Made by a program: the position numbers and the translations under genes. A stretch of 64,000 bases of DNA, taken from the NCBI RefSeq assembly GCF_012276985.1, contig NZ_JAAXMM010000001.1, forward strand, positions 248,001-312,000, in the 5' to 3' direction. The stretch comes from Agrobacterium sp. a22-2. Its GTDB lineage: Bacteria > Pseudomonadota > Alphaproteobacteria > Rhizobiales > Rhizobiaceae. Under the pieces are notes generated by a model that saw nothing but the letters and a program-made list of their open reading frames with translations, searched no databases and was not told where the DNA came from. Below, piece by piece: positions 1 through 9,308 of the stretch (position 1 is its first letter; every line of letters starts with the position of its first letter).

Positions 1-612
1 GATCTCGCCGCCATTGTTGCGCGCCCAGTTGAGGATGCGGTCATCCGGCTCGGAGCCGAGCGGCACGGCCATGTTCATGCGGTAACCGAAGCGTGCGGCA
101 CCTTCCACGAGGGAATGCAGAACATTGTTGCCGTCGCCGGTCCAGGCAAGCGTCTTGCCCTTGATCGGACCGCGATGCTCCTCGATCGTCAGGATATCCG
201 CCATGATCTGGCAGGGATGGGTGAGATCCGTCAACGCGTTGATCACCGGAACGGTGGCATGTTCGGCCATTTCCAGCAGGCGCGAATGGTCGGTGGTGCG
301 GATCATGATCGCATCGACATAACGCGACAGAACCTTGGCCGTATCGCCGATGGTTTCGGCGCGGCCAAGCTGCATTTCGGTGCCCGACAGGAACAGCGTT
401 TCTCCGCCCAACTGGCGCATGCCGACATCGAAGGAGACGCGCGTGCGGGTCGAGGGCTTTTCGAAGATCATCGCCAGCATCTTGCCGGCCAGCGGCTTGT
501 CGGCAGTGCCGGCCTTGGTGGCGGTCTTGCGGGTGCGGGCGTCGTTGAGAATCTTGCGCAAGTCCTCGGCCGTCATCGCCGAGAGATCCAGGAAGTGCTT
601 GGGAGATACCAT
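1..612 (-). CDS. argF: ornithine carbamoyltransferase, 3' end outside window
   Basis: Makes citrulline from ornithine and carbamoyl phosphate in the cytoplasmic arginine pathway. About 203 residues of the N-terminal part are present; the C-terminal third lies beyond base 1. The carbamoyl-phosphate loop FEKPSTRTR is clear, followed by the family motif HPCQ ([10 protein letters not shown]). The start ATG at 612 is the only sensible one, because the ATG at 620 meets a stop after two codons. It follows argD by 16 bases on the same strand, so the two are probably co-transcribed and supply consecutive steps around ornithine. Identification is firm; only the truncation is a limit. Confidence 0.95.
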   Translation of the reverse strand, partial: MVSPKHFLDLSAMTAEDLRKILNDARTRKTATKAGTADKPLAGKMLAMIFEKPSTRTRVSFDVGMRQLGGETLFLSGTEMQLGRAETIGDTAKVLSRYVDAIMIRTTDHSRLLEMAEHATVPVINALTDLTHPCQIMADILTIEEHRGPIKGKTLAWTGDGNNVLHSLVEGAARFGYRMNMAVPLGSEPDDRILNWARNNGGEI

Positions 613-628
613 TATTCCATACCTGTCT

Positions 629-1834
629 TCATGCCCGGGCCGCCAACACGGGTTCGCGCGCACCGAGGCTTTCTGCGGCCAGCTCGATACGATGGAGACC
701 CTCGCGGGCTTCCTCGACGGTGGTTGTCAGCGGCGGCAGAAGACGGATGACATTGTCACCCGCCGGAACGCCGAGCATATGCTCGGCCCGCATGGCCTTG
801 AGCAATTCCGCGGACGGCACCTTGGCCTTGATGCCGAGCATCAGGCCCTCGCCGCGGATTTCCTCGATGACATCGGGAAAACGGTCCTTCAAGGCGGCCA
901 GCCCCTGGCGGAAGACCAGCGCGACATCGCGAACATGCGGCAGGAAATCATCGGCGAGCACGATATCGAGAACGGCATTGCCGACAGCCATGGCCAGCGG
1001 ATTGCCGCCATAGGTCGAGCCGTGGGTGCCGGCCTTCATGCCGGACGCCGCTTCTTCGGTCGCCAGGCACGCTCCGAGCGGGAAGCCGCCGCCGATGCCC
1101 TTGGCAACCGCCATGATATCCGGTGTAATTCCGGCCCATTCATGGGCAAACAGCTTGCCGGTGCGTCCAACGCCCGACTGCACCTCGTCGAGGATCAGCA
1201 GAAGGCCGTTCTCGTCGCAGATCGAGCGAAGCTCGCGCAACACCTCGTTGGAAACGGTGCGAATGCCGCCCTCGCCCTGAACAGGCTCAATGAGGATGGC
1301 GGCGGTCGCATCGGTGATGGCGGCCTTCAACGCATCCATGTCGCCGAACGGCACCTGGTCAAAGCCGGGGGCCTTCGGGCCGAAGCCCTCCAGGTATTTC
1401 TCCTGGCCGCCGGCAGCGATCGTCGCGATGGTGCGGCCATGAAAGGCGCCTTCGAAAGTGATGATGTGGAACTTCTCAGGATGTCCCTTGGAATACTGAT
1501 ACCGGCGGGCGGTCTTGATCGAGCATTCCAGCGCCTCGGCACCGGAATTGGTGAAAAACACCTTGTCGGCGAATGTCGCGGCGCAAAGCCGCTGTGCCAG
1601 ACGCTCCTGACCCGGGATCTCGTAGAGATTGGAGAGGTGCCAGACCTTGTCGGCCTGCGCCTTGATGGCCTCGACCAGATGCGGATGGGCATGGCCGAGC
1701 GAGTTGACGGCGACGCCGGCGGCGAAGTCGAGATAACGCTCACCATCTTCGGTGAACAGCCAGACCCCTTCCCCGCGCACGAAACGCAGGGGTGCCCGCA
1801 TGTAGGTTTCGTAAAGCGGCGAGGCTTCAGCCAT
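629..1834 (-). CDS. argD: acetylornithine aminotransferase (class III PLP)
   Basis: Transfers an amino group to N-acetylglutamate semialdehyde in arginine synthesis; members of this family often also serve as succinyldiaminopimelate aminotransferase. The 401-residue protein has full family length. Visible marks are the PLP phosphate-binding NSGAEA near residue 97, the FHGRT motif near 131, the Asp in [14 protein letters not shown] (D216) and the Schiff-base lysine in [14 protein letters not shown] (K245). The ATG at 1834 has AAGGAG upstream (GAAGGAGTTTTTGCGCC). It leads an argD-argF operon transcribed from a promoter near 1936-1964. Confidence 0.96.
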   Translation of the reverse strand: MAEASPLYETYMRAPLRFVRGEGVWLFTEDGERYLDFAAGVAVNSLGHAHPHLVEAIKAQADKVWHLSNLYEIPGQERLAQRLCAATFADKVFFTNSGAEALECSIKTARRYQYSKGHPEKFHIITFEGAFHGRTIATIAAGGQEKYLEGFGPKAPGFDQVPFGDMDALKAAITDATAAILIEPVQGEGGIRTVSNEVLRELRSICDENGLLLILDEVQSGVGRTGKLFAHEWAGITPDIMAVAKGIGGGFPLGACLATEEAASGMKAGTHGSTYGGNPLAMAVGNAVLDIVLADDFLPHVRDVALVFRQGLAALKDRFPDVIEEIRGEGLMLGIKAKVPSAELLKAMRAEHMLGVPAGDNVIRLLPPLTTTVEEAREGLHRIELAAESLGAREPVLAARA

Positions 1835-1887
1835 GGCGCAAAAACTCCTTCGACGAGGCTAAAATGTTCATTCCGACCGTCAAAAGA

Positions 1888-1901
1888 TCGGACATGTCCG
1901 A
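1888..1901. promoter_or_regulatory. 14-bp perfect palindrome in the argD leader
   Basis: TCGGACATGTCCGA reads the same on both strands. It lies between the proposed argD promoter and the argD start, downstream of the proposed transcription start. It could be an operator or an RNA stem. No regulator was identified for it. Confidence 0.4.
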
Positions 1902-1910
1902 AAAATTAAA

Positions 1911-1929
1911 AATGCCGCCTTGCGGCGGC
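1911..1929 (-). terminator. terminator-like hairpin at the start of the argD leader
   Basis: On the minus strand a 6-bp GC stem (GCCGCC / GGCGGC) closed by a GCAA tetraloop is followed by ATTTTTAATTTTT. It begins within about ten bases of the predicted transcription start, which is odd for an ordinary terminator. It may protect the 5' end or limit read-through into argD. Confidence 0.45.
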
Positions 1930-1935
1930 GAGAGC

Positions 1936-1964
1936 ACTATCCCGATTTCGGCGGATGCTGTCAA
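1936..1964 (-). promoter_or_regulatory. predicted sigma-70 promoter of argD-argF
   Basis: On the minus strand TTGACA (1964-1959) is followed after 17 bases by GATAGT (1941-1936). The spacing is ideal, and the site is about 100 bases upstream of the argD start in the argD/gcrA divergent intergenic region. Assigned by consensus only. Confidence 0.55.
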
Positions 1965-2029
1965 CAAAACAACGCGAAAACAGTGTTTTTTGGGAGCCTC
2001 GGAGGATTGTCGCGACGCGTGCCGGGTGG

Positions 2030-2228
2030 GAATCTTCGGGCGCGCATAAATGAGCAAGTTGGGGAAAACCCGAAAATCGAATCACGATGATTCGGCCGAC
2101 TCTTGTCACGGAGTCAGGCTCACACTAGGTTAACGAATAATTACTAGACTGCATGCGGCGGAACTAGTCACCGACAGTAACGAGGCAAGTTGCGTTCCGG
2201 ATTCGTCCGGAGCAACGGTGAGGGATTC
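2030..2228. promoter_or_regulatory. cluster of GANTC (CcrM-type) sites before gcrA
   Basis: Seven GANTC sites lie within 200 bases: 2030, 2079, 2089, 2098, 2111, 2200 and 2224 (first base of each). Random expectation is roughly one per 256 bases. GANTC is the CcrM methylation target in Alphaproteobacteria, and GcrA is known to act at methylated promoters. Two sites touch the predicted gcrA promoter. Confidence 0.7.
2103..2131 (+). promoter_or_regulatory. predicted gcrA promoter
   Basis: TTGTCA (2103-2108) and TAGGTT (2126-2131) are 17 bases apart on the plus strand, about 130 bases upstream of the gcrA start. One GANTC site abuts the -35 element (2098-2102) and another (2111-2115) lies in the spacer, which suits methylation-sensitive transcription. 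Assigned by consensus only. Confidence 0.45.
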
Positions 2229-2262
2229 TGCCAACAGACACGCGATAGGCGGAGATAGCGGC

Positions 2263-2796
2263 ATGAACTGGACAGACGAACGCGTCGAGAGGCTCAAAAG
2301 ACTTTGGGCCGAAGGGCTGAGTGCGAGCCAAATTGCGGCCCAACTGGGTGGCGTCAGCAGAAATGCTGTGATCGGCAAGGTACATAGACTGTGCCTGCCG
2401 GGCCGGGCGAAAGCAGGAGGCAGCACATCGGCGAGCCGAGTGGCTGCCAAGCAGCGCCCCACATCCGCGCCGCGTGCGCCGAACTACGCCTCGCGCGTCA
2501 CCACCCACACGGTCACCCGTGCGGCCGGCGCGACGATGATCAAGGAAGAGATCGAAGTCGACGGCCTGGAGGAAGTGCAGATTGCGCGCCCCAGCAATGT
2601 GGTCGTGCCGATCGCCAAGAAGCTGCTGCTGACTGACCTGACGGAGCGCACCTGCAAATGGCCGGTCGGCGATCCGATGAAGGACGACTTCCACTTCTGC
2701 GGCTGCGATTCCCCCGATGCGTCACCCTATTGCGCCTATCACGCGAAGATGGCCTACCAGCCGGTCGGCGAGCGGCGCAAGGCTGCAGCCCGCTGA
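2263..2796 (+). CDS. gcrA: cell cycle regulator GcrA
   Basis: GcrA is the alphaproteobacterial cell-cycle transcription factor that works with sigma-70 RNA polymerase at CcrM-methylated promoters. The 177-residue product starts with the diagnostic helix-turn-helix segment MNWTDERVERLKRLW followed by GLSASQIAAQLG and SRNAVIGKVHRL (residues 1-43). A low-complexity linker follows, then the conserved C-terminal box containing CKWPVGDP, CGCDSP and YCAYHAKMAYQP. The ATG at 2263 is chosen because it begins the conserved domain and has GGAG at 2251-2254; the reading frame is open for 15 codons further upstream. It faces phoB, with a shared terminator between them. Confidence 0.96.
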   Translation: MNWTDERVERLKRLWAEGLSASQIAAQLGGVSRNAVIGKVHRLCLPGRAKAGGSTSASRVAAKQRPTSAPRAPNYASRVTTHTVTRAAGATMIKEEIEVDGLEEVQIARPSNVVVPIAKKLLLTDLTERTCKWPVGDPMKDDFHFCGCDSPDASPYCAYHAKMAYQPVGERRKAAAR

Positions 2797-2919
2797 GCTT
2801 GCCCGAGACCTTGGGATCGATCCGGTCCGAAGGTCTCGACCTGTTTCGTTTGTAGTGACGGAAGCACTGTTGCCGGCAGACCGGCTCGAACGCGCCATTC
2901 ATCTCCCGTCACAAGTCAC

Positions 2920-2948
2920 AAAAAAACGGGCTCATGGCCCGCTTTTTT
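2920..2948. terminator. bidirectional intrinsic terminator between gcrA and phoB
   Basis: The stem CGGGC (2927-2931) / GCCCG (2937-2941) has a 5-base loop. It is preceded by a run of A (2920-2926) and followed by CTTTTTTC, so it can end transcripts from both directions. It lies between the convergent ends of gcrA (2796) and phoB (2978). Confidence 0.8.
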
Positions 2949-2977
2949 CGTTGTGCCCGCGGCAGATGAACCGGGCG

Positions 2978-3661
2978 TCAAGCCTCCATGGAATAACCGG
3001 CGCCGCGAACCGTGCGGATGACGTCCTGCATGCTTGAGAAGTTAAGTGCCTTGCGCAGACGTCCGACGTGAACGTCCACCGTGCGCTCATCCACATAGAT
3101 ATCGTGCCCCCAGACGCCGTCCAGAAGCTGGGACCTTGAAAAGACCCGGCCAGGAGATGCCATCAGGAACTCCAGAAGCCTGAATTCCGTGGGGCCCAGG
3201 CGGACTTCGCGGCTCTTGCGATGAACGCGATGGGTTTCTCGGTCCAGTTCGATATCCCCGCAGCGCAGCACGCTCGACAGGACCTCGGGGCGTGCCCGAC
3301 GCAGCATGGCCTTGACGCGGGCCATCAGTTCCGGTGTCGAGAAGGGTTTGACGACATAGTCGTCTGCGCCGGTTGCAAGGCCGCGAACCCGTTCGCTTTC
3401 CTCGCCGCGCGCCGTCAGCATGATGATCGGCAGGCGCTCGGTCTCCGGCCGCATGCGCAGGCGCCGGCACAATTCGATACCCGACACGCCGGGCAGCATC
3501 CAATCGAGGATCAGCAGGTCGGGGACACGCTCCTGCAGGCGCAATTCGGCCTCGTCGCCACGAAGAATGGCTTCGACCTCGTAGCCCTCGGCTTCAAGGT
3601 TGTAGCGAAGAAGCACGCTCAGTGCTTCTTCGTCCTCAACCACAGCTATTTTCGGCAGCAT
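2978..3661 (-). CDS. phoB: phosphate regulon response regulator PhoB
   Basis: OmpR-class response regulator that activates Pho-box promoters when phosphorylated by PhoR. The 227 residues hold a receiver domain (1-120) with acidic pocket E9/D10, phospho-acceptor D53 in LILDWMLPG, T83 and K105 in YVVKPF. A winged-helix effector domain follows, with RLGPTEFRLLEFL and DERTVDVHVGRLRKAL. It is the last gene of the run phoR-pstS-pstC-pstA-pstB-phoU-phoB and lies 33 bases after phoU. Length and all signature residues are normal, so the assignment is secure. Confidence 0.96.
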   Translation of the reverse strand: MLPKIAVVEDEEALSVLLRYNLEAEGYEVEAILRGDEAELRLQERVPDLLILDWMLPGVSGIELCRRLRMRPETERLPIIMLTARGEESERVRGLATGADDYVVKPFSTPELMARVKAMLRRARPEVLSSVLRCGDIELDRETHRVHRKSREVRLGPTEFRLLEFLMASPGRVFSRSQLLDGVWGHDIYVDERTVDVHVGRLRKALNFSSMQDVIRTVRGAGYSMEA

Positions 3662-3694
3662 TTGCTCAAGTACCCCTTCAGGCGGGAAACATCA

Positions 3695-4414
3695 TTACTC
3701 AGCTGAGACGCCAACAGTCGACGACAGGTCGTCCTTCGGACGCTCGCCTTCCGGCTGCGCGCCGGTCGCCATGTAATAGATGGTTTCGGCGATGTTGGTG
3801 GCGTGGTCGCCGATGCGCTCGATATTCTTTGCGCAGAACAGGAGATGCGTGCAGGTGGTGATATTGCGCGGATCTTCCATCATGTAGGTCAGCAGTTCAC
3901 GGAACAGCGACGTATAGATCGCATCGATTTCCTCGTCGCGATCGCGGATCGACTTTGCCTTTTCGGCCGAACGCGTCGTGTAGACGTCGAGCACCTCCTT
4001 GAGCTGGACGAGCGCCAGTTCCGAGAGGTGTTCGATACCGCGTGCCAGGGTGCGCGGAATGCCGGAAGCCTGGACGACCATGACACGCTTGGCGTTGCTC
4101 TTGGCCAGATCGCCAACACGTTCCAGATCGCTGGCGATGCGCAGCGCGCCGATGATTTCGCGAAGGTCCGAGGCGACAGGCTGGCGACGGGCGATCGTGA
4201 CGATCGCCTTGTCGCCGACTTCCCGCTCGGCACTGTCCATGATGACGTCGTCGGAGATGATCTTCTGGGCCAACGCCGCATCGGAATTGACCAGTGCGCG
4301 CATGGATTCGCCAACCATCTGCTCGGCAAGACCACCCATTTCGGAGATCCGGCGCATCAGATATTTCAGGTCTTCGTCATAGGCCGTGTAGATATGTGAA
4401 GATGACATGTTCAT
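3695..4414 (-). CDS. phoU: phosphate signalling protein PhoU
   Basis: PhoU links the PstSCAB transporter to PhoR and keeps the Pho response off when phosphate is plentiful. The 239-residue protein has the expected two three-helix PhoU repeats. It begins with HIYTAYDEDLKYL and contains the metal-binding motifs SDLRE.IGALRIASDLERVGDLAKN-like in repeat 1 and ERIGDHATNIAE in repeat 2. It sits between pstB (40 bases upstream) and phoB (33 bases downstream). The short C-terminal extension after the second repeat is typical of alphaproteobacterial forms. Confidence 0.95.
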   Translation of the reverse strand: MNMSSSHIYTAYDEDLKYLMRRISEMGGLAEQMVGESMRALVNSDAALAQKIISDDVIMDSAEREVGDKAIVTIARRQPVASDLREIIGALRIASDLERVGDLAKSNAKRVMVVQASGIPRTLARGIEHLSELALVQLKEVLDVYTTRSAEKAKSIRDRDEEIDAIYTSLFRELLTYMMEDPRNITTCTHLLFCAKNIERIGDHATNIAETIYYMATGAQPEGERPKDDLSSTVGVSAE

Positions 4415-4454
4415 TGTCCTTGAATTTTGAAACCGCAGCCCAGCGACACACGGA

Positions 4455-5255
4455 TCAGCCGAAACGGCCCATGATGTAATCCTGCGTACGCTGATCGTCC
4501 GGATTGGTGAACATCTTGTCGGTGTCGTTTTCTTCGACCAGATAGCCCAGATGGAACATGGCTGTGCGTTGCGACACGCGGGCTGCCTGCTGCATCGAAT
4601 GGGTGACGATGACGATGGTGAAATTGGCGCGAAGCTCGTGGATCAGTTCCTCGACCTTGGCGGTTGCGATCGGATCGAGCGCCGAGCAGGGTTCGTCCAT
4701 CAGGATGACCTCGGGGCTGACCGCGATGGCTCTTGCGATGCAAAGGCGCTGCTGCTGGCCACCGGACAGGCCGGTACCGGACTCCTGCAGACGATCCTTG
4801 ACCTCGTTCCACAAACCCGCCTTCTGCAAAGCGGCGGACACGATCTCATCGAGATCGGCCTTGTTGCGGGCCAGGCCATGAATGCGCGGGCCATAGGCGA
4901 CGTTCTCGTAGATCGACTTGGGGAACGGGTTCGGCTTCTGGAACACCATGCCCACCTTGGCACGCAACTGTACCGGATCCACCTTCGGATCGTAGATGTC
5001 CTCGCCGTCCATCGAGATATGGCCTTCGACGCGGCAGATCGAAATCGTATCGTTCATCCGGTTGAGGCAACGCAGAAAGGTCGACTTTCCACAGCCGGAC
5101 GGACCGATGAAGGCCGTGACAGTGCGGGGGCGGATTTCAAGATTTACATCAATGATGGCGTGTTTTTCACCATAATAAACCTGAACACCGCGAGCGGAAA
5201 TCTTCGATTCATTCATGACTTCAGCCTTCATCGTCGTTGACATATTGTTCATCAT
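4455..5255 (-). CDS. pstB: phosphate ABC transporter ATP-binding protein PstB
   Basis: Cytoplasmic ATPase that drives phosphate import with PstA and PstC. It carries Walker [11 protein letters not shown]-loop [12 protein letters not shown], signature LSGGQQQR, Walker [14 protein letters not shown] and a switch histidine in IVTHSMQQ. The ATG at 5255 is preferred because GAGGGAACCGTA precedes it. The frame stays open six codons upstream to 5273, which would overlap pstA. The protein is then 266 residues, the usual size plus a short N-terminal extension. The gene follows pstA directly. Confidence 0.95.
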   Translation of the reverse strand: MMNNMSTTMKAEVMNESKISARGVQVYYGEKHAIIDVNLEIRPRTVTAFIGPSGCGKSTFLRCLNRMNDTISICRVEGHISMDGEDIYDPKVDPVQLRAKVGMVFQKPNPFPKSIYENVAYGPRIHGLARNKADLDEIVSAALQKAGLWNEVKDRLQESGTGLSGGQQQRLCIARAIAVSPEVILMDEPCSALDPIATAKVEELIHELRANFTIVIVTHSMQQAARVSQRTAMFHLGYLVEENDTDKMFTNPDDQRTQDYIMGRFG

Positions 5256-5266
5256 TACGGTTCCCT

Positions 5267-6622
5267 CTACCAACGGCGCTCGAAGCGACGGCGAAGAATG
5301 ATTGCGACTAGGTTCATCGTTATCAGAAACACCAGCAGGACGATGATTGCACCGGACGCGCGCTCGACAAAGGCCGGGTCACCGCGTTGGGTCCAGTTGT
5401 AGACCTGAACCGGAAGGGCCGAGGCCGGATCGAAAAAGCCGTCCGGAGGACCTGCCGGAAATTCCCGCACGAAGGCGACCATCCCGATCAACAGCAGCGG
5501 CGCGGTCTCGCCAAGAGCTCTGGCCAGGCCGATGATCGCACCGGTCAGAATGCCCGGCATCGCCAGAGGCAGGACATGGTGGAAAATGGACTGCATCTTC
5601 GAGGCACCGACACCGAGGGCTGCATCGCGGATCGACGGCGGCACGGCCTTGAAAGCAGCGCGGGTCGCGATGATGATCGTCGGCAGCGTCATGAGGGTGA
5701 GGACCAGACCGCCGACGATGGGTGCAGACTGGGGAAGGCCGAAGAAATTGATCAGCATTGCCAGACCCAGGATACCGAACACGATCGAAGGCACCGCCGC
5801 CAGGTTCGCGATATTGACCTCAATAAGGTCGGTAAAGCGGTTCTGGGGTGCGAATTCCTCAAGATAGATCGATGCGGCGACACCGAGCGGTAGCGAGAGC
5901 GCGATGACGATCAGCATCATGTAGACGGAACCGATGATGGCCACGCCCAGGCCCGCCGCTTCCGGCCGCGTGTCGGACGCATCCGGCGCGGTGAAAAAGG
6001 ACCAGTTGATGCGGGTCGTCAGGATGCCGGCTTCCTTCAACTTGTCCGCCAGCATGAGCTGCTCGGGCGAGGTATTACGATCCAGCGCGGCGCTTTCCAT
6101 GGTAACGCGCCCCTTGTAGTAGCCGTCGATACGACCGGCCGCCAGCAGTTCGAAGCCATGCGTGCTACCGATCACCGAAGGATCGGCCAGAACGAACCGG
6201 CGCAGATCGGCCGGCGCTTCCTTGGAAATCAGCTCGGCAGCGGCCTTGGCGTTCATGCCGTCAACGGCAACGCCCTTGGCAGCCATTGCGTCACTGAGTG
6301 CCTTCTCGATCAGCGGCGCATAGCCAAAGGTCGAGACCTTGGCGATGTCCTCCGGATTGCGAGCGCCGGTCTTATCCAGGCTGGCAGGATCCAGAAAAAC
6401 ATTGAGCGAGATATAGGTCTGCTGAAAGGACGTTGCGCCATTCGACAGGATGGACAAGAGCAGACCGATCAGGGCCAGGATGCCGACCCCCACGGCGATC
6501 TTGCCCATCAGGCGAAATCGCATCTCAGAGGCATTGCGGCGGCGGGTCCGTTCATCGGGGGTCAGAAGCGACTTTCCCTGCGGCGGAACGGCGGCATTGG
6601 TGAACACGGAGACGTCGGTCAT
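5267..6622 (-). CDS. pstA: phosphate ABC transporter permease PstA
   Basis: Inner-membrane channel subunit pairing with PstC. The 451-residue length is well above the roughly 300 of E. coli PstA. The extra part is an N-terminal region with one membrane segment (near 37-57) and a periplasmic stretch of about 150 residues before the permease core, which appears to be the common alphaproteobacterial form. The core shows the coupling-helix EAA-type loop with [26 protein letters not shown] and several hydrophobic segments. Its ATG overlaps the pstC stop in an ATGA arrangement, indicating translational coupling. Confidence 0.93.
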   Translation of the reverse strand: MTDVSVFTNAAVPPQGKSLLTPDERTRRRNASEMRFRLMGKIAVGVGILALIGLLLSILSNGATSFQQTYISLNVFLDPASLDKTGARNPEDIAKVSTFGYAPLIEKALSDAMAAKGVAVDGMNAKAAAELISKEAPADLRRFVLADPSVIGSTHGFELLAAGRIDGYYKGRVTMESAALDRNTSPEQLMLADKLKEAGILTTRINWSFFTAPDASDTRPEAAGLGVAIIGSVYMMLIVIALSLPLGVAASIYLEEFAPQNRFTDLIEVNIANLAAVPSIVFGILGLAMLINFFGLPQSAPIVGGLVLTLMTLPTIIIATRAAFKAVPPSIRDAALGVGASKMQSIFHHVLPLAMPGILTGAIIGLARALGETAPLLLIGMVAFVREFPAGPPDGFFDPASALPVQVYNWTQRGDPAFVERASGAIIVLLVFLITMNLVAIILRRRFERRW

Positions 6623-8079
6623 TCGTACTGCTCCCGGTATTTGCGCACGATGTAAAGGGCCAGCACGTTGAGCGCGAGCGTTATCACGAAGAGGGTCAGG
6701 CCCAGAGCGAACGCCACCAGCGTTTCGGGGCTTGAAAATTCCGTGTCGCCGGTCAGCTGGCTGACGATCTTTACGGTCACGGTCGTCATGGCTTCGAATG
6801 GATTGATATCGAGTTTTGCAGCCGCACCCGCGCCAAGCACGACGATCATGGTTTCGCCGATCGCCCGGCTGGCCGCCAGCAAAACGGCACCGACGATGCC
6901 GGGCAGCGCGGCGGGCAGGACAACCAGCTTGATGGTTTCCGACTGCGTGGCTCCGAGACCATAGGAACCGTCACGCAAGGCCTGCGGAACGGCGTTGATG
7001 ATGTCGTCCGACAGGGAACTGACAAAGGGGATGATCATGATGCCCATGACCAAGCCTGCCGTCAGCACCGAGGAAGACGAGGTTCCAAGGCCGAGAGGTT
7101 CGGCAAACCAGTCGCGCAGGAACGGGCCGACGGTGACCAGGGCGAACAAGCCGTAGACGATCGTCGGGATGCCCGCGAGCACCTCGATGGCCGGCTTGAC
7201 GACGCTGCGTGTTTTCGGGCCGGCATATTCGGACAGGAAGACCGCAATCATCAGGCCGATCGGAACGGCGACGACCAATGAAATGATCGACACGTAAAAC
7301 GTACCCCAAAGCAGGGGAAGGATGCCAAGATCGGAACCACCGCGAAACTGCGGGTTCCAGACCGTGGAGAAGAAGAAATCCTGCCACGGATAGAGCTTGA
7401 AGAAGGTAATCGTCTCGAAGACAAGCGATCCGACGATACCGACTGTGGTCATGATGGCGACCAGCGACGAGGCCAGCAGAACCCACTTGACGAAGCTTTC
7501 GCTCTGATTGCGGGCGCGTTGCTCCGGACGAATGCGTAGATAGGCAAGCGGGCCGAGGATCACCGCCAGGGCGAGCACTGCGATCGTCATCACCAGGTTG
7601 CTGGTGCTGGCGCTTTGCCGATAAGCCCTTGCCGCCTCGAATACTTCGATCGGCACGTCACCGCCAAGGGCGACACCCACTTCCGCAAGACGTGCGCGGA
7701 TATTGTTGAAATCGATACGACCGTCGTCGAGTTCACTCTCGCCGACCCCGCCTCGCTTGATGACGGCGTCCAATCCCTCGGCGATCCGACGGACATCGGA
7801 CATCACAAGACTGTGCGCGCCCCCCTCGGGCACCACACTGTCGGGGATCATACTGCTAATGCGACCTTCGATGATGGCCGGCTGAACCGAAAGCCACAGG
7901 ACCAGCAGTATAAAGGCTGGCACTGCGGTAAATAGCGCGACCGTCTGGCCGTAATAGCCCGGAAGGGAGTGCAGCTTTACGCCGCCAGCGGTCCACAAAG
8001 ACAGAGCGCGCCGCCTGCCGAGAAAAAAGCCAAGTGCCGAAAGCCCTAGCACGACAAGGATAATGATGCCCACACTCAT
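6619..8079 (-). CDS. pstC: phosphate ABC transporter permease PstC
   Basis: Inner-membrane permease of the high-affinity phosphate importer. From the ATG at 8079 the product is 486 residues, much longer than E. coli PstC (about 320), because of N-terminal membrane segments and a periplasmic region before the core. The core contains FLSEYAGPKTRSVVKPAIEVLAGIPTIVYG and the coupling loop PQALRDGSYGLGATQSETIKLVVLP. The frame extends to a TTG at 8103, but the ATG at 8079 begins the hydrophobic N-terminus. It follows pstS after a terminator-like hairpin. Confidence 0.93.
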   Translation of the reverse strand: MSVGIIILVVLGLSALGFFLGRRRALSLWTAGGVKLHSLPGYYGQTVALFTAVPAFILLVLWLSVQPAIIEGRISSMIPDSVVPEGGAHSLVMSDVRRIAEGLDAVIKRGGVGESELDDGRIDFNNIRARLAEVGVALGGDVPIEVFEAARAYRQSASTSNLVMTIAVLALAVILGPLAYLRIRPEQRARNQSESFVKWVLLASSLVAIMTTVGIVGSLVFETITFFKLYPWQDFFFSTVWNPQFRGGSDLGILPLLWGTFYVSIISLVVAVPIGLMIAVFLSEYAGPKTRSVVKPAIEVLAGIPTIVYGLFALVTVGPFLRDWFAEPLGLGTSSSSVLTAGLVMGIMIIPFVSSLSDDIINAVPQALRDGSYGLGATQSETIKLVVLPAALPGIVGAVLLAASRAIGETMIVVLGAGAAAKLDINPFEAMTTVTVKIVSQLTGDTEFSSPETLVAFALGLTLFVITLALNVLALYIVRKYREQYE

Positions 8080-8105
8080 TTCGCCCACATCCCCTGAAAA
8101 CAATG

Positions 8106-8136
8106 AAAACCGGCGGCGCGAGGATCGCGCCGCCGG
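8106..8136 (-). terminator. intercistronic terminator or attenuator between pstS and pstC
   Basis: A perfect 11-bp GC-rich inverted repeat (8110-8120 with 8126-8136, loop AGGAT on the plus strand) follows the pstS stop. On the minus strand it is followed by TTTTCATTG. This would end most transcripts after pstS or stabilise the pstS message, giving more binding protein than membrane subunits. Confidence 0.75.
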
Positions 8137-8148
8137 GACTTCCGAGTA

Positions 8149-9204
8149 TTACTTCTTCAGCGGACCCATCGGGGTACGGGCCTTGACGGCAGCCTGGGTC
8201 TTGGCCAGTTCCGGATCGGAAACCAGACCGTAGGCAGCCAGCGGGCCGTTCGGGCCGGCCATGTCGTCGGATACGAAGAACTCAACGTATTCCTGCAGGC
8301 CGGGGATCACGTCGAGGTGAGCGTTCTTGACGTAGAAGTAGAGCGGACGCGATACCGGATATTCGCCCTTGGCGATCGTCTCAACAGACGGCACAACGCC
8401 GGCCATGGTGCCGACGCGCAGCTTGTCGGTGTTGTTCTGGTAGAACGACAGGCCGAAGACGCCGATGGCGTTCTTGTTGGCAGCAACGCGAGCCAGCGTT
8501 TCGGTGTAGTCGCCGTCGATGTCGGTGGAGATGCCGTCGGTGCGAAGCGCCATGCAGGCCTTCGCTGCTTCGGCCTTGTCATTGTTGGCGGCAGCCAGGT
8601 GAGCGTCGTAGGCGCCGTCTTCCTTGCAGCCGTCGACGATGACCTTCTCGTTGAACACTTCGCGGGTGCCGTGCTTGGTGCCCGGGATAAAGGCGAGGAT
8701 CGGCTGGGCCGGCAGGTCGGCGCGGATCTCGTTCCATGCCTTATACGGGTTGTCGATCAGCTTGCCGTCCTTCAGGACCTTGGCAGCCAGGGCATTGTGC
8801 CAGTCAGCCTGGGTGAATGCGTATTCCGGACCATTGATGTCGGAAGCGAAAACAATGCCGTCGTAACCGATGCGAACTTCCTGGATTTCCTTCACACCGT
8901 TGGCGGCGCAAAGGTCGATATCCGACTGGCTGATGCGCGAGGAAGAGTTGGCGATGTCGATAGTGTTCTCGCCCACGCCTTCGCAGAGCTTCTTGCGGCC
9001 GGCGCCAGAGCCACCGGATTCAACGACCGGCGTACCAAAATCGGTGTTCTCGCCAAAGGCTTCAGCCACGATCGAGGCATAAGGCAAAACAGTCGACGAA
9101 CCGGCGATCTGGATCTGGTCGCGAGCAACAGCAGCACCGACGCCAGCGCCGGCAAAGGCAGCAGAGGCCACGAGGGCGGCTACCGTAAGTTTCAAAACGT
9201 TCAT
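8149..9204 (-). CDS. pstS: phosphate-binding periplasmic protein PstS family
   Basis: Periplasmic binding protein that delivers phosphate to PstCA. The product of 351 residues starts with a signal peptide (MNVLKLTVAALVASAAFAG, cleavage near AVA-RDQ). The mature protein begins QIAGSSTVLPYASIVAEAF, the classic phosphate-site loop, and contains ESGGSGAGRKKLCEG and NSSSRISQSD, further ligand-contact motifs. The ATG at 9204 has GGGAGAATTC just upstream; the frame remains open 22 codons further but that stretch is not signal-like. It is the first pst gene downstream of the Pho box. Confidence 0.94.
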   Translation of the reverse strand: MNVLKLTVAALVASAAFAGAGVGAAVARDQIQIAGSSTVLPYASIVAEAFGENTDFGTPVVESGGSGAGRKKLCEGVGENTIDIANSSSRISQSDIDLCAANGVKEIQEVRIGYDGIVFASDINGPEYAFTQADWHNALAAKVLKDGKLIDNPYKAWNEIRADLPAQPILAFIPGTKHGTREVFNEKVIVDGCKEDGAYDAHLAAANNDKAEAAKACMALRTDGISTDIDGDYTETLARVAANKNAIGVFGLSFYQNNTDKLRVGTMAGVVPSVETIAKGEYPVSRPLYFYVKNAHLDVIPGLQEYVEFFVSDDMAGPNGPLAAYGLVSDPELAKTQAAVKARTPMGPLKK

Positions 9205-9308
9205 ATGAATTCTCCCGTCAATGGGCTTGTGTATGTGGGCACGCTTGCGGCGCCCACGTTTGCCGTGCATCGGCCCGCTCTTAATAGCGGCTCTTACCCC
9301 AAGCTTTT

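Noticed and set aside
335..1909. Long plus-strand open frame of 524 codons
   Set aside because: It is antisense to argF and argD, which have clear motifs; GC-rich DNA produces such frames by codon-position bias.
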